The notes under the pieces: generated by a model
What the model saw: only the letters and a program-made list of their open reading frames with translations
Database searches by the model: none
What the model was told of the DNA's origin: nothing
Part shown: one piece after another, positions 52,563-60,811 of the stretch
How the letters are laid out: each line of letters starts with the position of its first letter
Numbering within the stretch: the stretch's first letter is position 1
Assembly: GCF_013394085.1 (NCBI RefSeq)
Contig: NZ_CP040910.1
Span: 1,823,975-1,887,974, forward strand
DNA: 64,000 nucleotides
Source of the DNA: Limosilactobacillus fermentum
Lineage (GTDB): Bacteria > Bacillota > Bacilli > Lactobacillales > Lactobacillaceae
Direction: 5' to 3'
Program-made: the position numbers and the translations under genes

Positions 52563-53018
52563 ATGGATACCATCGATCAAAAAATCATCAACATGCTGCA
52601 AAAAAACGCTCGGGTCTCCTTAAAGGAACTTTCGGCGGCCTGCTTTATTTCTTCCCCCGCCATCGCCGCCCGGATTAACAAGCTGGAAAAGGCCGGTATC
52701 ATCACCGGCTACCACACCACGGTGAACCTAGAAAAGCTCAATTACCACGTCAAGGCCTTCATTCAGGTTCAACTCGAACCCAGCCAAAAAAAGGAATTCT
52801 ACCCGTACGTGGACTCGATTCCCAACGTGGTTGAATGCAACTGCGTCACCGGTGACTACTCCGAAGTGATGGAAGTGGTCTTTGAAACCACCGCCGCTTT
52901 AGATGAATTCATCAACGACATCCAAAGCCGCTTTGGCAAGACCAGTACCCAAATCGTTTTCTCCACCAGTGTTGAGCACCGTGGATTACACCTCGCCACT
53001 GAAGACAAGGAAGACTAA
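52563..53018 (+). CDS. Lrp/AsnC-family transcription regulator
   Basis: 151 residues from ATG 52563, preceded by GAAGGGA. N-terminal HTH (TIDQKIINMLQKNARVSLKELSAACFISSPAIAARINKLEKAGII, 3-47), then the RAM/AsnC effector domain with YHVKAFIQVQLEP and VVECNCVTGDYSEVMEVVFET. Amino-acid-responsive regulation is expected from the family. Targets are not shown. Divergent from the Usp gene with 161 nt between the start codons; a terminator follows. Confidence 0.92.
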   Translation: MDTIDQKIINMLQKNARVSLKELSAACFISSPAIAARINKLEKAGIITGYHTTVNLEKLNYHVKAFIQVQLEPSQKKEFYPYVDSIPNVVECNCVTGDYSEVMEVVFETTAALDEFINDIQSRFGKTSTQIVFSTSVEHRGLHLATEDKED

Positions 53019-53022
53019 GCAC

Positions 53023-53057
53023 ATCCCCCACCCTTACCCAGGTGGGGGATTTTTTTA
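53023..53057 (+). terminator. Terminator of the Lrp/AsnC gene
   Basis: ATCCCCCACC-CTTACCCA-GGTGGGGGATTTTTTT. Confidence 0.95.
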
Positions 53058-53065
53058 GCTGTTTA

Positions 53066-53157
53066 GGTTACCGGTAACCCAAAATTAAATAATAGTTGAC
53101 TTCTTTACACCGATTGGATCAAACTTTAAGCGTTAATTTTTCAGGAAACCGGTAAAC
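53066..53157. promoter_or_regulatory. Paired LacI-type operators and promoter of the SDR-lacI operon
   Basis: Perfect 14-bp palindrome GGTTACCGGTAACC (53066-53079) and a related GGAAACCGGTAAAC (53144-53157), flanking a possible -35 TTGACT (53096-53101). The CCGG centre fits GntR/LacI-group repressors. The operators are 78 bp apart, suitable for looping by the LacI-type regulator encoded downstream. Confidence 0.6.
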
Positions 53158-53176
53158 TAAAAGGGAGTGTCGTTTC

Positions 53177-53944
53177 ATGTTCAACATCAACAGCTTCAAG
53201 TTAACTGACAAGGTCGCCATCATCACCGGCGGGGTCTCGGGGCTAGGTGAATACTACACCCGGGCCATGCTGACGGTCGGCGCTAAGGTGATGGTGGTTA
53301 GCCACTCCGAGCGGGACTGGGACAAGATTAAGGCCGTCGCCGCAGAGCTTGGTGGCCAGGTCGCCTTCTTCGCCCAAAACGTCACCGCAGAAGACGCCCC
53401 GCAAAAGATTGTTAACGCCACCTTGGACCAATACGGCCGCATCGACATCTTAGTCAACAACGCCGGCCGCCAAATTCGCCACCCCTAGGATGAATTCCCC
53501 AAGGAAGACTGGCAAAAGGTGCTCGATTTAAACCTCAATTCGGTTTACTACCTTTCCCAAGAAGTGGCCAAGGTAATGAAACGACAGGACGGCGGTAAGA
53601 TCATCAACATTGGTTCGATGCAATCCTACCGGGCCGGCAAGTTCATCTTCCCTTACACCGCTAGCAAGCACGGCGTTGTCGGTTTAACCAAGGCTTACGC
53701 CGACGCATTGGCCGCTGACAACATCCAGGTCAACGCCCTGGCGCCGGGTTACATCAACACCCCGATGACCAAAGCGCTACAAGAAGACCCGGTTAGAAGC
53801 AAGGAAATCTTGGAACACATCCCGGCCGGACACTGGGCCGAACCGGCTGAACTAATGGGCACCGTTGTCTTCTTGGCCAGCGCAGCTTCTAACTACGTCA
53901 CCGGGGTGACGATCCCGGTTGACGGTGGCTACCTACTGCGTTAG
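53177..53944 (+). pseudogene. SDR sugar-acid dehydrogenase (KduD/gluconate 5-dehydrogenase-like) with amber stop
   Basis: One frame of 255 codons interrupted by TAG at codon 104 (53486-53488). The N-terminal part has the cofactor loop TGGVSGLGEYYTRAM and NNAGRQ; the second part has the catalytic Ser region NIGSMQSY, YTASKHG (Tyr/Lys) and the C-terminal GVTIPVDGGYLLR. All motifs are normal, so a single substitution disabled it. Most like 2-deoxygluconate 3-dehydrogenase or gluconate 5-dehydrogenase. Promoter and operators are intact and a LacI-type regulator follows by 16 nt. Confidence 0.85.
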
Positions 53945-53960
53945 TAAGCAGGTGACCAGA

Positions 53961-54962
53961 TTGGCCAAACAATACACAACCATTAATGACATTGCCCACG
54001 CCGCCGGGGTTTCCAAGACCACCGTTTCGCGCTACTTAAACGGGCACTTTGAGCGCATGTCTGAGCAAACCCGGCAAAAAATTGCACAGATCATCGAAGA
54101 GGCGGGCTACCAAGCCAATTCGCAGGCCCAGGCCCTCTCCCACCGGCAAAGCCACCTGATCGGGATGGTGGTAGCCGACATCGAAAACATCTTTTCCTCC
54201 CTGCTCTTTAAGGGGGCCGACCAGGTACTAGCGGCCACCGATTACTCAATCATGCTGATGAACGCCAACAACTCCGCCACGCTCGAGCGCCGGCAATTAG
54301 AACGCTTGATTAAACTCCGGGTCGACGGGGTGATCCTTCAGCCCAGCCTGATGAATGCCGACACCTACCAGCTCTTAGCAGACGCCCAGGTACCAACGAT
54401 CATCGTCGACCGTAAAGTCACCCCCGCTAAGTGGTCCCAAGTCATCACCGACAACCAGGGCTACTCTAAGCTCCTGGTTGACTACGCCGCGCGCCAAGGG
54501 TTTCAGCAGGTAGTCGTTTTAAGCGAGGCGATCAACGCCAATTCGGCCCGGCTGGAACGGTTGGCCGGGGTGCAAGCGGCCGCCAAAGAGCACGATTTAA
54601 CGGTCCACCAAGTCGAAATCACCCACGATGAGCCGACCGGCAGCATTTACGCTAAGCTAGCTCAGGTACCGGACTGGTTGAACGGGCGCACCGTTATTTA
54701 CGCCTTTAAGGGCACCTTGTTAACCCGCTTAATGGAGACTCTGGCCGAGTTTAACGTCCAGATCCCCAAGGAGGTCGGCGTGATGGCCTTTGACGACTGG
54801 GACTGGGCCAAACTGATGTCGCCACAGATCACCACCATCCAACAGGACCCGCAACAACTAGGTCAAGTCGCCGCAAAAAACCTCCTCGCCCTGCTCGACC
54901 ACCAGGAGGTCCCGGCTACGACCCTGGTCGATTCCCAGATTATGGTTCGAAAGTCGCTATAG
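53961..54962 (+). CDS. LacI-family regulator (gluconate-utilisation GntR-like)
   Basis: 333 residues from TTG 53961, chosen as the residue just before AKQYTTINDIAHAAG; AGCAGGTGA lies upstream and the longer frame overlaps the SDR end. HTH and hinge INDIAHAAGVSKTTVSRYLNGH (9-30), effector domain with VADIENIFSSLLFKGAD, ILQPSLMNADTYQ, IIVDRK and VMAFDDWDWAKLMSPQITTIQQ. It probably binds the paired CCGG palindromes upstream of the operon and controls the broken SDR and itself. Confidence 0.9.
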   Translation: MAKQYTTINDIAHAAGVSKTTVSRYLNGHFERMSEQTRQKIAQIIEEAGYQANSQAQALSHRQSHLIGMVVADIENIFSSLLFKGADQVLAATDYSIMLMNANNSATLERRQLERLIKLRVDGVILQPSLMNADTYQLLADAQVPTIIVDRKVTPAKWSQVITDNQGYSKLLVDYAARQGFQQVVVLSEAINANSARLERLAGVQAAAKEHDLTVHQVEITHDEPTGSIYAKLAQVPDWLNGRTVIYAFKGTLLTRLMETLAEFNVQIPKEVGVMAFDDWDWAKLMSPQITTIQQDPQQLGQVAAKNLLALLDHQEVPATTLVDSQIMVRKSL

Positions 54963-54967
54963 CTAAA

Positions 54968-55014
54968 AGTGAGTGCGGACCAACCACTAGGCTTGCGGTT
55001 GGGGAGCACGTTAT
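54968..55014 (+). repeat. ERIC-like repeat, copy 17 (internal deletion, 47 bp)
   Basis: Only the two outer arms remain: GAGTGCGGACCAACC joined to ACTAGGCTTGCGGTTGGGGA and GCACG. The central 70 or so bases are deleted and the ends can still pair. Confidence 0.8.
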
Positions 55015-55017
55015 CTT

Positions 55018-55173
55018 GGAAGTGGGAAATGACCTTCTCAACAGACCGTATGGCTAAGCTAGGGCGAACGGTTGGTGTGGCACGCACCGTTCTTTACCCA
55101 TACTTAGGCACTAGGCCCGTGGTTGGGAGCACGTTATCTTTGGAAGTGCGACCCAACCTCCTTGGCAAGCCGG
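55018..55173 (+). repeat. ERIC-like repeat, copy 18 plus partial copy 19
   Basis: Copy 18 (55018-55138) has the alternative 5' arm GTGGGAAATGACC but the standard 3' arm, so its outer stem is mismatched; apical GGTGTG-GCA-CGCACC. It is followed by a lone 5' arm (55141-55173). Confidence 0.85.
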
Positions 55174-55190
55174 ATTGTTAAAGGCACTAT

Positions 55191-55229
55191 AAAAGCCCAG
55201 TCACGCGGGATTCCGCACGGCTGGGCTTA
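55191..55229 (-). terminator. Terminator of the gltP-pepF operon
   Basis: AAAAGCCCAGTCACGCGG ... CCGCACGGCTGGGCTT. On the minus strand it ends in TTTTATAG. Confidence 0.8.
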
Positions 55230-55233
55230 CTGT

Positions 55234-57042
55234 TTAGTTCTTAAGTAGCACTTCAATTCTGTCTAGGTACCGTTCAAAGACCGCCAAGGCTTCCTCTAGG
55301 TATTGGCTGGTGGTGGCGTCCACACCGGCTCGCTTGAGGATTTCGAGCGGCGCCGCCGAGCCCCCAGCAGAAAGGAAGTTCAGGTAGGCTTCCTTGGCCC
55401 CCGGCTTGTGTTGCCAAACGGCGCTAGCTAAGCTGGTCGAGGCCGCCCAGGAGGTGGCGTACTGGTAGACGTAGTAATTCATGTAAAAGTGCGGGACGTA
55501 GGCCCAAGACTGGGTCGCCGTGCCGTCTAACAGGGCCACGTCCGGCCCGTAATACTTCTTCAGCAGGGCGCTGCTGGTTTGGTCCAAAAAGTCGGCCGTT
55601 AACGCCTGCCCCGCCTGTTCGGTTTGGTAGGCGGTGTGCTCAAACTCGGCAAACTGGGTCTGCCGATAGATCGTGCCAATAAAGCCATCGATCGCTTGTT
55701 CTAAGACGTAAAGTTGCACCTTTTTATCAGCTTGGTACTTTTCCAGCAGGTAGCTGGTCAGGATCTGCTCGTTAAAGGTCGAAGCCACCTCGGCTAAGAA
55801 GATCGGGGCGTCGGCGTACTGGGCCGGCTGGTGGTGCTGGCTAAACCAGGAGTGCATGGCGTGGCCGGACTCGTGAGCCAAGACGTAGGTCGAATACAGC
55901 TTATCGGTCCAGTTTAGCAAGATGAAAGGGTTGGCCTTGTAAACGCTGATTTGGTAACCCCCTGAGCGCTTACCGGCGTTTTCGGCGGCGTCAATCCAGC
56001 GGTGGTCAAACTCCTCTTTCAGCCCGGCCGTGTACTCACCACCCAGCACGCTCAGGGCATCTAAGGTCAGCTGCTTACCCTCCGCAAAGGTCGTCTTCAA
56101 CACGTCATCGCCGGCCAGCGGGGTGTTGATATCGGCCTGGTTAAAGTCGGCCAACCCCAGATAATCCTTTTTAATCCGGTACCAGCGGTGGGCCAAATCC
56201 AGGTGGTCATTGACCGTTTTTACCAGGGTGTCGTACACTTGCTCGTCAATCTGGTGCGGGGCCAAGGCGGCCTGGCGCCCCGATTGATAGTGGCGCAGTT
56301 CGGCGACCGCATTTTGGGCCCCGACAAAGGAGTTGAGGGTCTGGGCAAAGGTGTTGCGTAGGTCGTGGTAAGGCTTGGCGTAGGCCAAGGTGGCCTCTTT
56401 TCTGACCGGCCGTTTCAAGGACTCGGTGAACTGGCTACGGTTACCGTGGGTCAGTTGGACCAGGTTACCCTCATCGTCGTGAACCTGGCCGAAGTTGAGG
56501 TCGGCGTCGTTTAAGGTGTTGTAGATTTCATCGGCACTATCCAACGACCGGTTGAGCCGCGACAAAAGCTTCTCTTCGCTCGTCGTCAGTACGTGGCCCC
56601 TTTGCAGGCGGATCTGTTCTAACTCGTAGCGGAATTCTTCGAGTCCTGGTTCCTGCTTGAAATAACCGTCCAGCGCCCCTTCGTCAATCGCTAAAATTTC
56701 CGGTTCCAAAAAGGATTCCTTGGTGGCGATCGTCGTGGCCGCCTTGGCTGCCGTCCCAAACAGGGCGTTGGCGTTTGCATCGGTGGTGTCACTGTCCCGG
56801 CGTAAGAAGGCGTAGACGTATTCTTTTTCCAGGTCGGTTTCGATTTGCTTGTGAGTGTTTAATGCAGCGAGCAGCTCCTTGGCCCCATTAAGATGGCCGG
56901 CAAACCCGGAGAGCTTGTCGGCCAGCAGTAAGGTGTCATCAAGGTCCGCCCGCATGGCGTCATCGGATGGGTACAAAAGCGTCAAGTCCCAGGTTAATTC
57001 GGTGGGAACCTCATCGCGCGCCAGTAAACGGGTGTTGGTCAT
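55234..57042 (-). CDS. pepF: Oligoendopeptidase F (M3 family)
   Basis: 602 residues, standard for PepF. A cytoplasmic zinc metallopeptidase cutting oligopeptides of about 7-17 residues. The zinc motif is YVLAHESGHAMHSWFSQ near residue 390 (HExxH), with the third ligand in IFLAEVASTFNEQ (Glu). The C-terminal part has FMNYYVYQYATSW-type motifs (HFYMNYYVYQYATSWAAS). It starts 2 nt after the symporter stop, so both are in one operon; uptake of amino acids and peptide breakdown would be linked. Confidence 0.96.
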   Translation of the reverse strand: MTNTRLLARDEVPTELTWDLTLLYPSDDAMRADLDDTLLLADKLSGFAGHLNGAKELLAALNTHKQIETDLEKEYVYAFLRRDSDTTDANANALFGTAAKAATTIATKESFLEPEILAIDEGALDGYFKQEPGLEEFRYELEQIRLQRGHVLTTSEEKLLSRLNRSLDSADEIYNTLNDADLNFGQVHDDEGNLVQLTHGNRSQFTESLKRPVRKEATLAYAKPYHDLRNTFAQTLNSFVGAQNAVAELRHYQSGRQAALAPHQIDEQVYDTLVKTVNDHLDLAHRWYRIKKDYLGLADFNQADINTPLAGDDVLKTTFAEGKQLTLDALSVLGGEYTAGLKEEFDHRWIDAAENAGKRSGGYQISVYKANPFILLNWTDKLYSTYVLAHESGHAMHSWFSQHHQPAQYADAPIFLAEVASTFNEQILTSYLLEKYQADKKVQLYVLEQAIDGFIGTIYRQTQFAEFEHTAYQTEQAGQALTADFLDQTSSALLKKYYGPDVALLDGTATQSWAYVPHFYMNYYVYQYATSWAASTSLASAVWQHKPGAKEAYLNFLSAGGSAAPLEILKRAGVDATTSQYLEEALAVFERYLDRIEVLLKN

Positions 57043-57044
57043 GA

Positions 57045-58337
57045 TTATGCTTCCTTTAAATCTTCTTTTTTGTAGTTATCTAAGTAGTGGTGGTACTTGT
57101 CTTGGTCTAGCGACTTTTCAGATTCACCAATTACCAACGTGGCAACGGTGTTCCCGACCACGTTGACGGCGGTCCGGCCCATGTCGACAAACCGGTCAAT
57201 CCCGGCGATAAAGGTTAAGCCGGCTACCGGCACCCCGATCGTAGAAACCGAGGCTAAGAGGACCACGAAGGAGGCCCCCGGTACCCCGGCCATCCCCTTG
57301 GAGGTGATCATCAAGACCACCAGCAGGGTAAACTGGTGCTCCCAGGTCAGGTGTAAGCCGTACGCCTGGGCCAAGAAGAGGGCGGCTAAGGATTGGTAAA
57401 TCGCCGACCCGTCGAGGTTAAAGGTGTAACCAGTCGGGATGACAAAGGAGGCAATCCCCTTGTCGACCCCCATCTTTTGGGTCTTTTCCATCAGCCGCGG
57501 CAGGGTCGCCTCGGAGCTGGCGGTCGAAAAGGCCAGCATGATTTCTTCAAAGACCGCCCGCATCGTCTTCCAATAGTGCAGGTGGAACATCTTAGCCACG
57601 ATCCCGAGGACCACGACACAAAAGATAACCATTGTTACGTAGGCAATCAGGATGAAGTAGCCCAGTGGCAGGAGGGCGGACAACCCCATTTGGGCAACCG
57701 TCATTCCGATCAGGCCAAAAACCCCAATTGGGGCGAACTTCATCACCCAGTTGGTGACCTTGAACATAACTTCGGAAACGCCGTTTAAGACGTCCACTAA
57801 GACCTTACCCCGTTCCCCAATCGCGGCGATCCCCAGACCGAAGAAGACGGAGAAAAAGATCACGGGCATCATTTCCCCATCGGCTAGGGACTTAAAGATG
57901 TTCGTTGGAATAATGGCTAAAATTGTATCCCAAATCCCGGTATGGGAGGCCGACTTAGCGGTCGTCATGTACTTGGAAATATCACTTCCTTGTAGGTCAT
58001 GGATGTTAATAAAGGTCCCAGGGTGGGCAAGGTTACCAACTACCAACCCTAAGACAATGGCGATCGTGGTTAAGACCTCAAAGTAAATGATGGTCTTACC
58101 ACCAATCCGACCAAGCTTGTGTAGGTCCCCGATGTTGGCAATCCCAACCGTCAGGCAGGAGACCACGATTGGTAAAACAATCATTTGAATTAACCGTAGG
58201 AAAATCGTCCCTAGGTTACTCATGATCGTAATGGCGCCCTGGTTATGGTAGGTAAAGGCCCCACACACAATCCCCAGGACGAGTCCGATCACGATTTGCC
58301 ACCCGAGACTCAGGCGGAAAAAGCGGTACTTCTTCAT
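57045..58337 (-). CDS. Dicarboxylate/amino acid:cation symporter (DAACS)
   Basis: 430 residues of the GltP/DctA/SstT superfamily. Family motifs: LRLIQMIVLPIVVSCLTVGI, AFSTASSEATLPRLMEKT (the Ser-rich re-entrant loop), FVIPTGYTFNLDGSAIYQSL (NLDG transport motif) and TSKGMAGVPGASFVVL. The likely substrate is glutamate/aspartate or a C4-dicarboxylate, with H+ or Na+. First gene of the operon with pepF. About 250 nt of AT-rich upstream sequence separates it from the divergent YczE-like gene. Confidence 0.9.
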   Translation of the reverse strand: MKKYRFFRLSLGWQIVIGLVLGIVCGAFTYHNQGAITIMSNLGTIFLRLIQMIVLPIVVSCLTVGIANIGDLHKLGRIGGKTIIYFEVLTTIAIVLGLVVGNLAHPGTFINIHDLQGSDISKYMTTAKSASHTGIWDTILAIIPTNIFKSLADGEMMPVIFFSVFFGLGIAAIGERGKVLVDVLNGVSEVMFKVTNWVMKFAPIGVFGLIGMTVAQMGLSALLPLGYFILIAYVTMVIFCVVVLGIVAKMFHLHYWKTMRAVFEEIMLAFSTASSEATLPRLMEKTQKMGVDKGIASFVIPTGYTFNLDGSAIYQSLAALFLAQAYGLHLTWEHQFTLLVVLMITSKGMAGVPGASFVVLLASVSTIGVPVAGLTFIAGIDRFVDMGRTAVNVVGNTVATLVIGESEKSLDQDKYHHYLDNYKKEDLKEA

Positions 58338-58584
58338 AAAGAATCCTCCATCTCATATCTCTTAAAAGTCACTCTCATTATTTTATCACAATTTCAGGAT
58401 TTCTTTCGGCTTTTCCGCAAATTAGGTGATAAACCAATTTCGTGATTTACTAACTTGACGGGCTTTGCCGGTTAAAACAGCGGCGCCCCGATTTTAAAAG
58501 CCGAACTTTCCCAATCAATCTTTAAAATTTCCCTAGAAGTTGTATCATAAAACATGATCGATTTGCCATGAAAGGAATTACACC

Positions 58585-59256
58585 ATGATAACCACTACCC
58601 GCGCCGATACCCTGTCCGGGCGCTTTTTCTTCTTATTCGTTTCCATCTTCTTAAACGCCTTTTCTAACGCCCTGACCGTTTCCACCAACATGGGGTCGGC
58701 GATCTGGACCGCCTCGGCCGTTAACTTGAGCCACTGGGTCCACCTCTCCTTAGGGAACGCCCTTTTTTTGGAGGGGATCGTGGTCGCCGTGGCCAACCTC
58801 TTTTTACTGGGGCGTTTTGACTACTTCCGTTTGATTCGCAACCTCCTTTACATCACTCCCTTTTCCTATTTACTAGCCGGCTTTGAACACTTCTTCATTT
58901 CCCTGGGGGTTGGCACCCTCCCCCTGTGGTGGCGGCTAATCTTAGACGTCGTTGGCCTCTTTGGGGTCGCCGTGGCCGTTTCAATCTACCAGCGGGCCAA
59001 CTTGATCATGCACCCCAACGACGACCTTCCCTACATCCTGCGCTTCCGCTTTATGCACGGGTCACCAGTTTGGTCCCAGTGGGCCTCCAACGTTCCGCCG
59101 CTGTTGATCGTCTTGTTCTCCTGGCTCTTTACCGGCCAATTATTCGCCTTTAACTTTGGGACCTTTTACAACATCGCCACCCAGGGTTACCTGATTGGCT
59201 GGGCTGATCGCCACGTCTTCAAGAACTTACACCACCATTTGGAATTTAAGAATTAG
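58585..59256 (+). CDS. YczE/YyaS/YitT-like membrane protein
   Basis: 223 residues with about five to six hydrophobic segments. LNAFSNALTVSTNMGSAIWTASAVNLSHWVHLSLG is the conserved N-terminal block of this family of uncharacterised Firmicutes proteins. Start after GAAAGGAATTACACC. No function known. A short hairpin terminator (59277-59304) follows, next to a partial ERIC-like arm (GGAAGTGCTCCCCAACCTC, 59256-59274). Confidence 0.8.
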   Translation: MITTTRADTLSGRFFFLFVSIFLNAFSNALTVSTNMGSAIWTASAVNLSHWVHLSLGNALFLEGIVVAVANLFLLGRFDYFRLIRNLLYITPFSYLLAGFEHFFISLGVGTLPLWWRLILDVVGLFGVAVAVSIYQRANLIMHPNDDLPYILRFRFMHGSPVWSQWASNVPPLLIVLFSWLFTGQLFAFNFGTFYNIATQGYLIGWADRHVFKNLHHHLEFKN

Positions 59257-59276
59257 GAAGTGCTCCCCAACCTCAG

Positions 59277-59304
59277 GGACTGGCAATTGCCAGCCTCTTT
59301 TTTT
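59277..59304 (+). terminator. Terminator of the YczE-like gene
   Basis: GG-ACTGGCAATTGCCAG-CC followed by TCTTTTTTT. The stem CTGGCAA/TTGCCAG is compact. Confidence 0.75.
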
Positions 59305-59309
59305 ACTTT

Positions 59310-59582
59310 TGGCAGATTGCAAGAAATAACTTGAACAAATTTAGTAACGCAGATTACGTAAAAAGATCTCAATCGGTGTTCGCCAATTTAAACATTTGAG
59401 TGGTCAGGAATTCTAATACCAGTTAATTTGAATCAATTCATCATCGGTAATCTCATCAATCGGTTGACCTTTGGGAATGAAGCGGCGTAGTACTCGGTTG
59501 CGATTTTCATTACTGCCTCGTTCATGTGGCGAATAAGCGTGCGCAAAGTACAGCGGAACACCGGCCTGTTCTTCAATCAAAT
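59310..59582 (-). pseudogene. Inverted right-end relic of an IS30-family element
   Basis: Begins with GGCAGATTGCAAGAAATAAC, the same end as the intact IS30 at 23586-24642, and reads on the minus strand through the C-terminal transposase region (HERGSNENRNRVLRRFIPKG equivalent). It has two stop codons in the NWYLNSRPLKC region, so it is degenerate. It breaks off where the IS3 element begins. The left part is gone. Confidence 0.85.
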
Positions 59583-59660
59583 TGCTCCTATCCTAGTATT
59601 TGGTACATAAATTTCTGAACAGTTGTGCCATAATTAATAAAACAAGATAGGAGCATTCCA

Positions 59661-59936
59661 ATGAAACGATATCAAGATGATTTTAAAGCCAGCATTGTGA
59701 AGATGCATCGTGAAGAGAAAAGATCTATTCGCTCGCTTTCCGAGGAATACGGTGTTTCTCCAGCCGCAATTCATAACTGGGTTAAAGGCGCTAAATCAGT
59801 TGAGCTAGAAGACGGTACTGAAGTAACGTCCAAAGAATTCAAACAACTTCAAAAGGAAAATTAGCGATTAAAAGAGGAACTTGAAATTTTAAAAGTTGCG
59901 GCGGTGTTACTGGGAAAGCATTAGGACGAATTAATT
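59661..59936 (+). pseudogene. IS3-family OrfA with an in-frame amber codon
   Basis: MKRYQDDFKASIVKMHREEK begins an HTH/leucine-zipper protein (SIRSLSEEYGVSPAAIHNWV). TAG at 59862-59864 stops it after 67 residues; the same frame continues RLKEELEILKVAAVLLGKH to a natural stop. One base change explains it. Confidence 0.75.
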
Positions 59937-59962
59937 GCCTTGTCTTCATAGAAGATCAGTTA

Positions 59963-60730
59963 TTGCGACACCGCTTATCAATTATTCTTTCGGCACTGAA
60001 ATTACCGCGCAGCACCTATTACCATTGGAAAAGATATCAGCCTAGTCAACACGAACGTGTTGATAATCAGCTCAAAGAAAAAATTAAATTGATTTGGGAA
60101 AATAATTATCGTGCCTATGGTTATCCACGAATAACGATGGTGCTTCGCAAGTCAGGCATCTGTGTTGGGTCAAAACGAATTTTACGATTAATGAGGGAAA
60201 TGGAGATTCACTCTTTAATGAATCGGCGATTTAAAAAACCTGGCACTCATGTGGATCATTCACAACGCCCCAATTTAATCAAGCACCAGCCCAATGCAAG
60301 GATATGGCGTGCTGACATTACTTATTTGGAATTACGTCCAGGAACCTGGGTTTATCTCAGTTCTATTTACGAACCAAAGGTTCATCAAGTCCTTGCTTTC
60401 AAGATTGGTCGTCAGATGGAGGCGACGTTAGTTGTAGAAACGATTAATCAGGCGCTTGAATGTCATCAAAAGCCACAATATTTTCACTCTGACATGGGTT
60501 CACAGTACACCAGCAACGAAGTTGAAACTTTACTTGAACGGCATCAGATTAGCCACTCATACTCAAAACAAGGTTATCCTTATGATAATGGGCCAATTGA
60601 AGCTTTTCACTCATTGTTGAAGAGAGAGTTTGCCTTTCAAACAACTTTTTCCGATTTTGAGGACTTGGTAATCCGAACCTCAAATTACATCAGTTGGTTT
60701 AATTCCGACAGAATTAGAACGAGTGTTTAG
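59963..60730 (+). CDS. IS3-family OrfB transposase
   Basis: 255 residues from a TTG at 59963 in a frame different from orfA, as expected for OrfAB frameshifting. DDE integrase core: RIWRADITYLELRPGTWVYL (first Asp), QYFHSDMGSQYTSNEVETLL (second Asp), YDNGPIEAFHSLLKREF (Glu). The C-terminus ends at SDRIRTSV, a little shorter than usual. With orfA broken the element is probably immobile. Confidence 0.8.
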   Translation: MRHRLSIILSALKLPRSTYYHWKRYQPSQHERVDNQLKEKIKLIWENNYRAYGYPRITMVLRKSGICVGSKRILRLMREMEIHSLMNRRFKKPGTHVDHSQRPNLIKHQPNARIWRADITYLELRPGTWVYLSSIYEPKVHQVLAFKIGRQMEATLVVETINQALECHQKPQYFHSDMGSQYTSNEVETLLERHQISHSYSKQGYPYDNGPIEAFHSLLKREFAFQTTFSDFEDLVIRTSNYISWFNSDRIRTSV

Positions 60731-60811
60731 AAAAAGATGTGCCATTTATTGACATAGGAGCAATATTTGAGACAGATACGCATCAAAAAAAAGGCAATTC
60801 ATCACGCCCTC

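Larger units (their letters stand above)
59583..60762 (+). mobile_element. IS3-family element inserted in the IS30 relic
   Basis: About 1180 bp with ends TGCTCCTAT (59583-59591) and ATAGGAGCA (60754-60762), the TG...CA form of IS3. It carries a damaged orfA and an orfB with a short C-terminus. Outside it, 60763-60811 holds nothing recognisable. Confidence 0.8.

Noticed and set aside
53177..53944. Readthrough or recoding of the internal TAG
   Set aside because: No context for recoding was seen and the residue is not at a catalytic position; a plain nonsense change is simpler.
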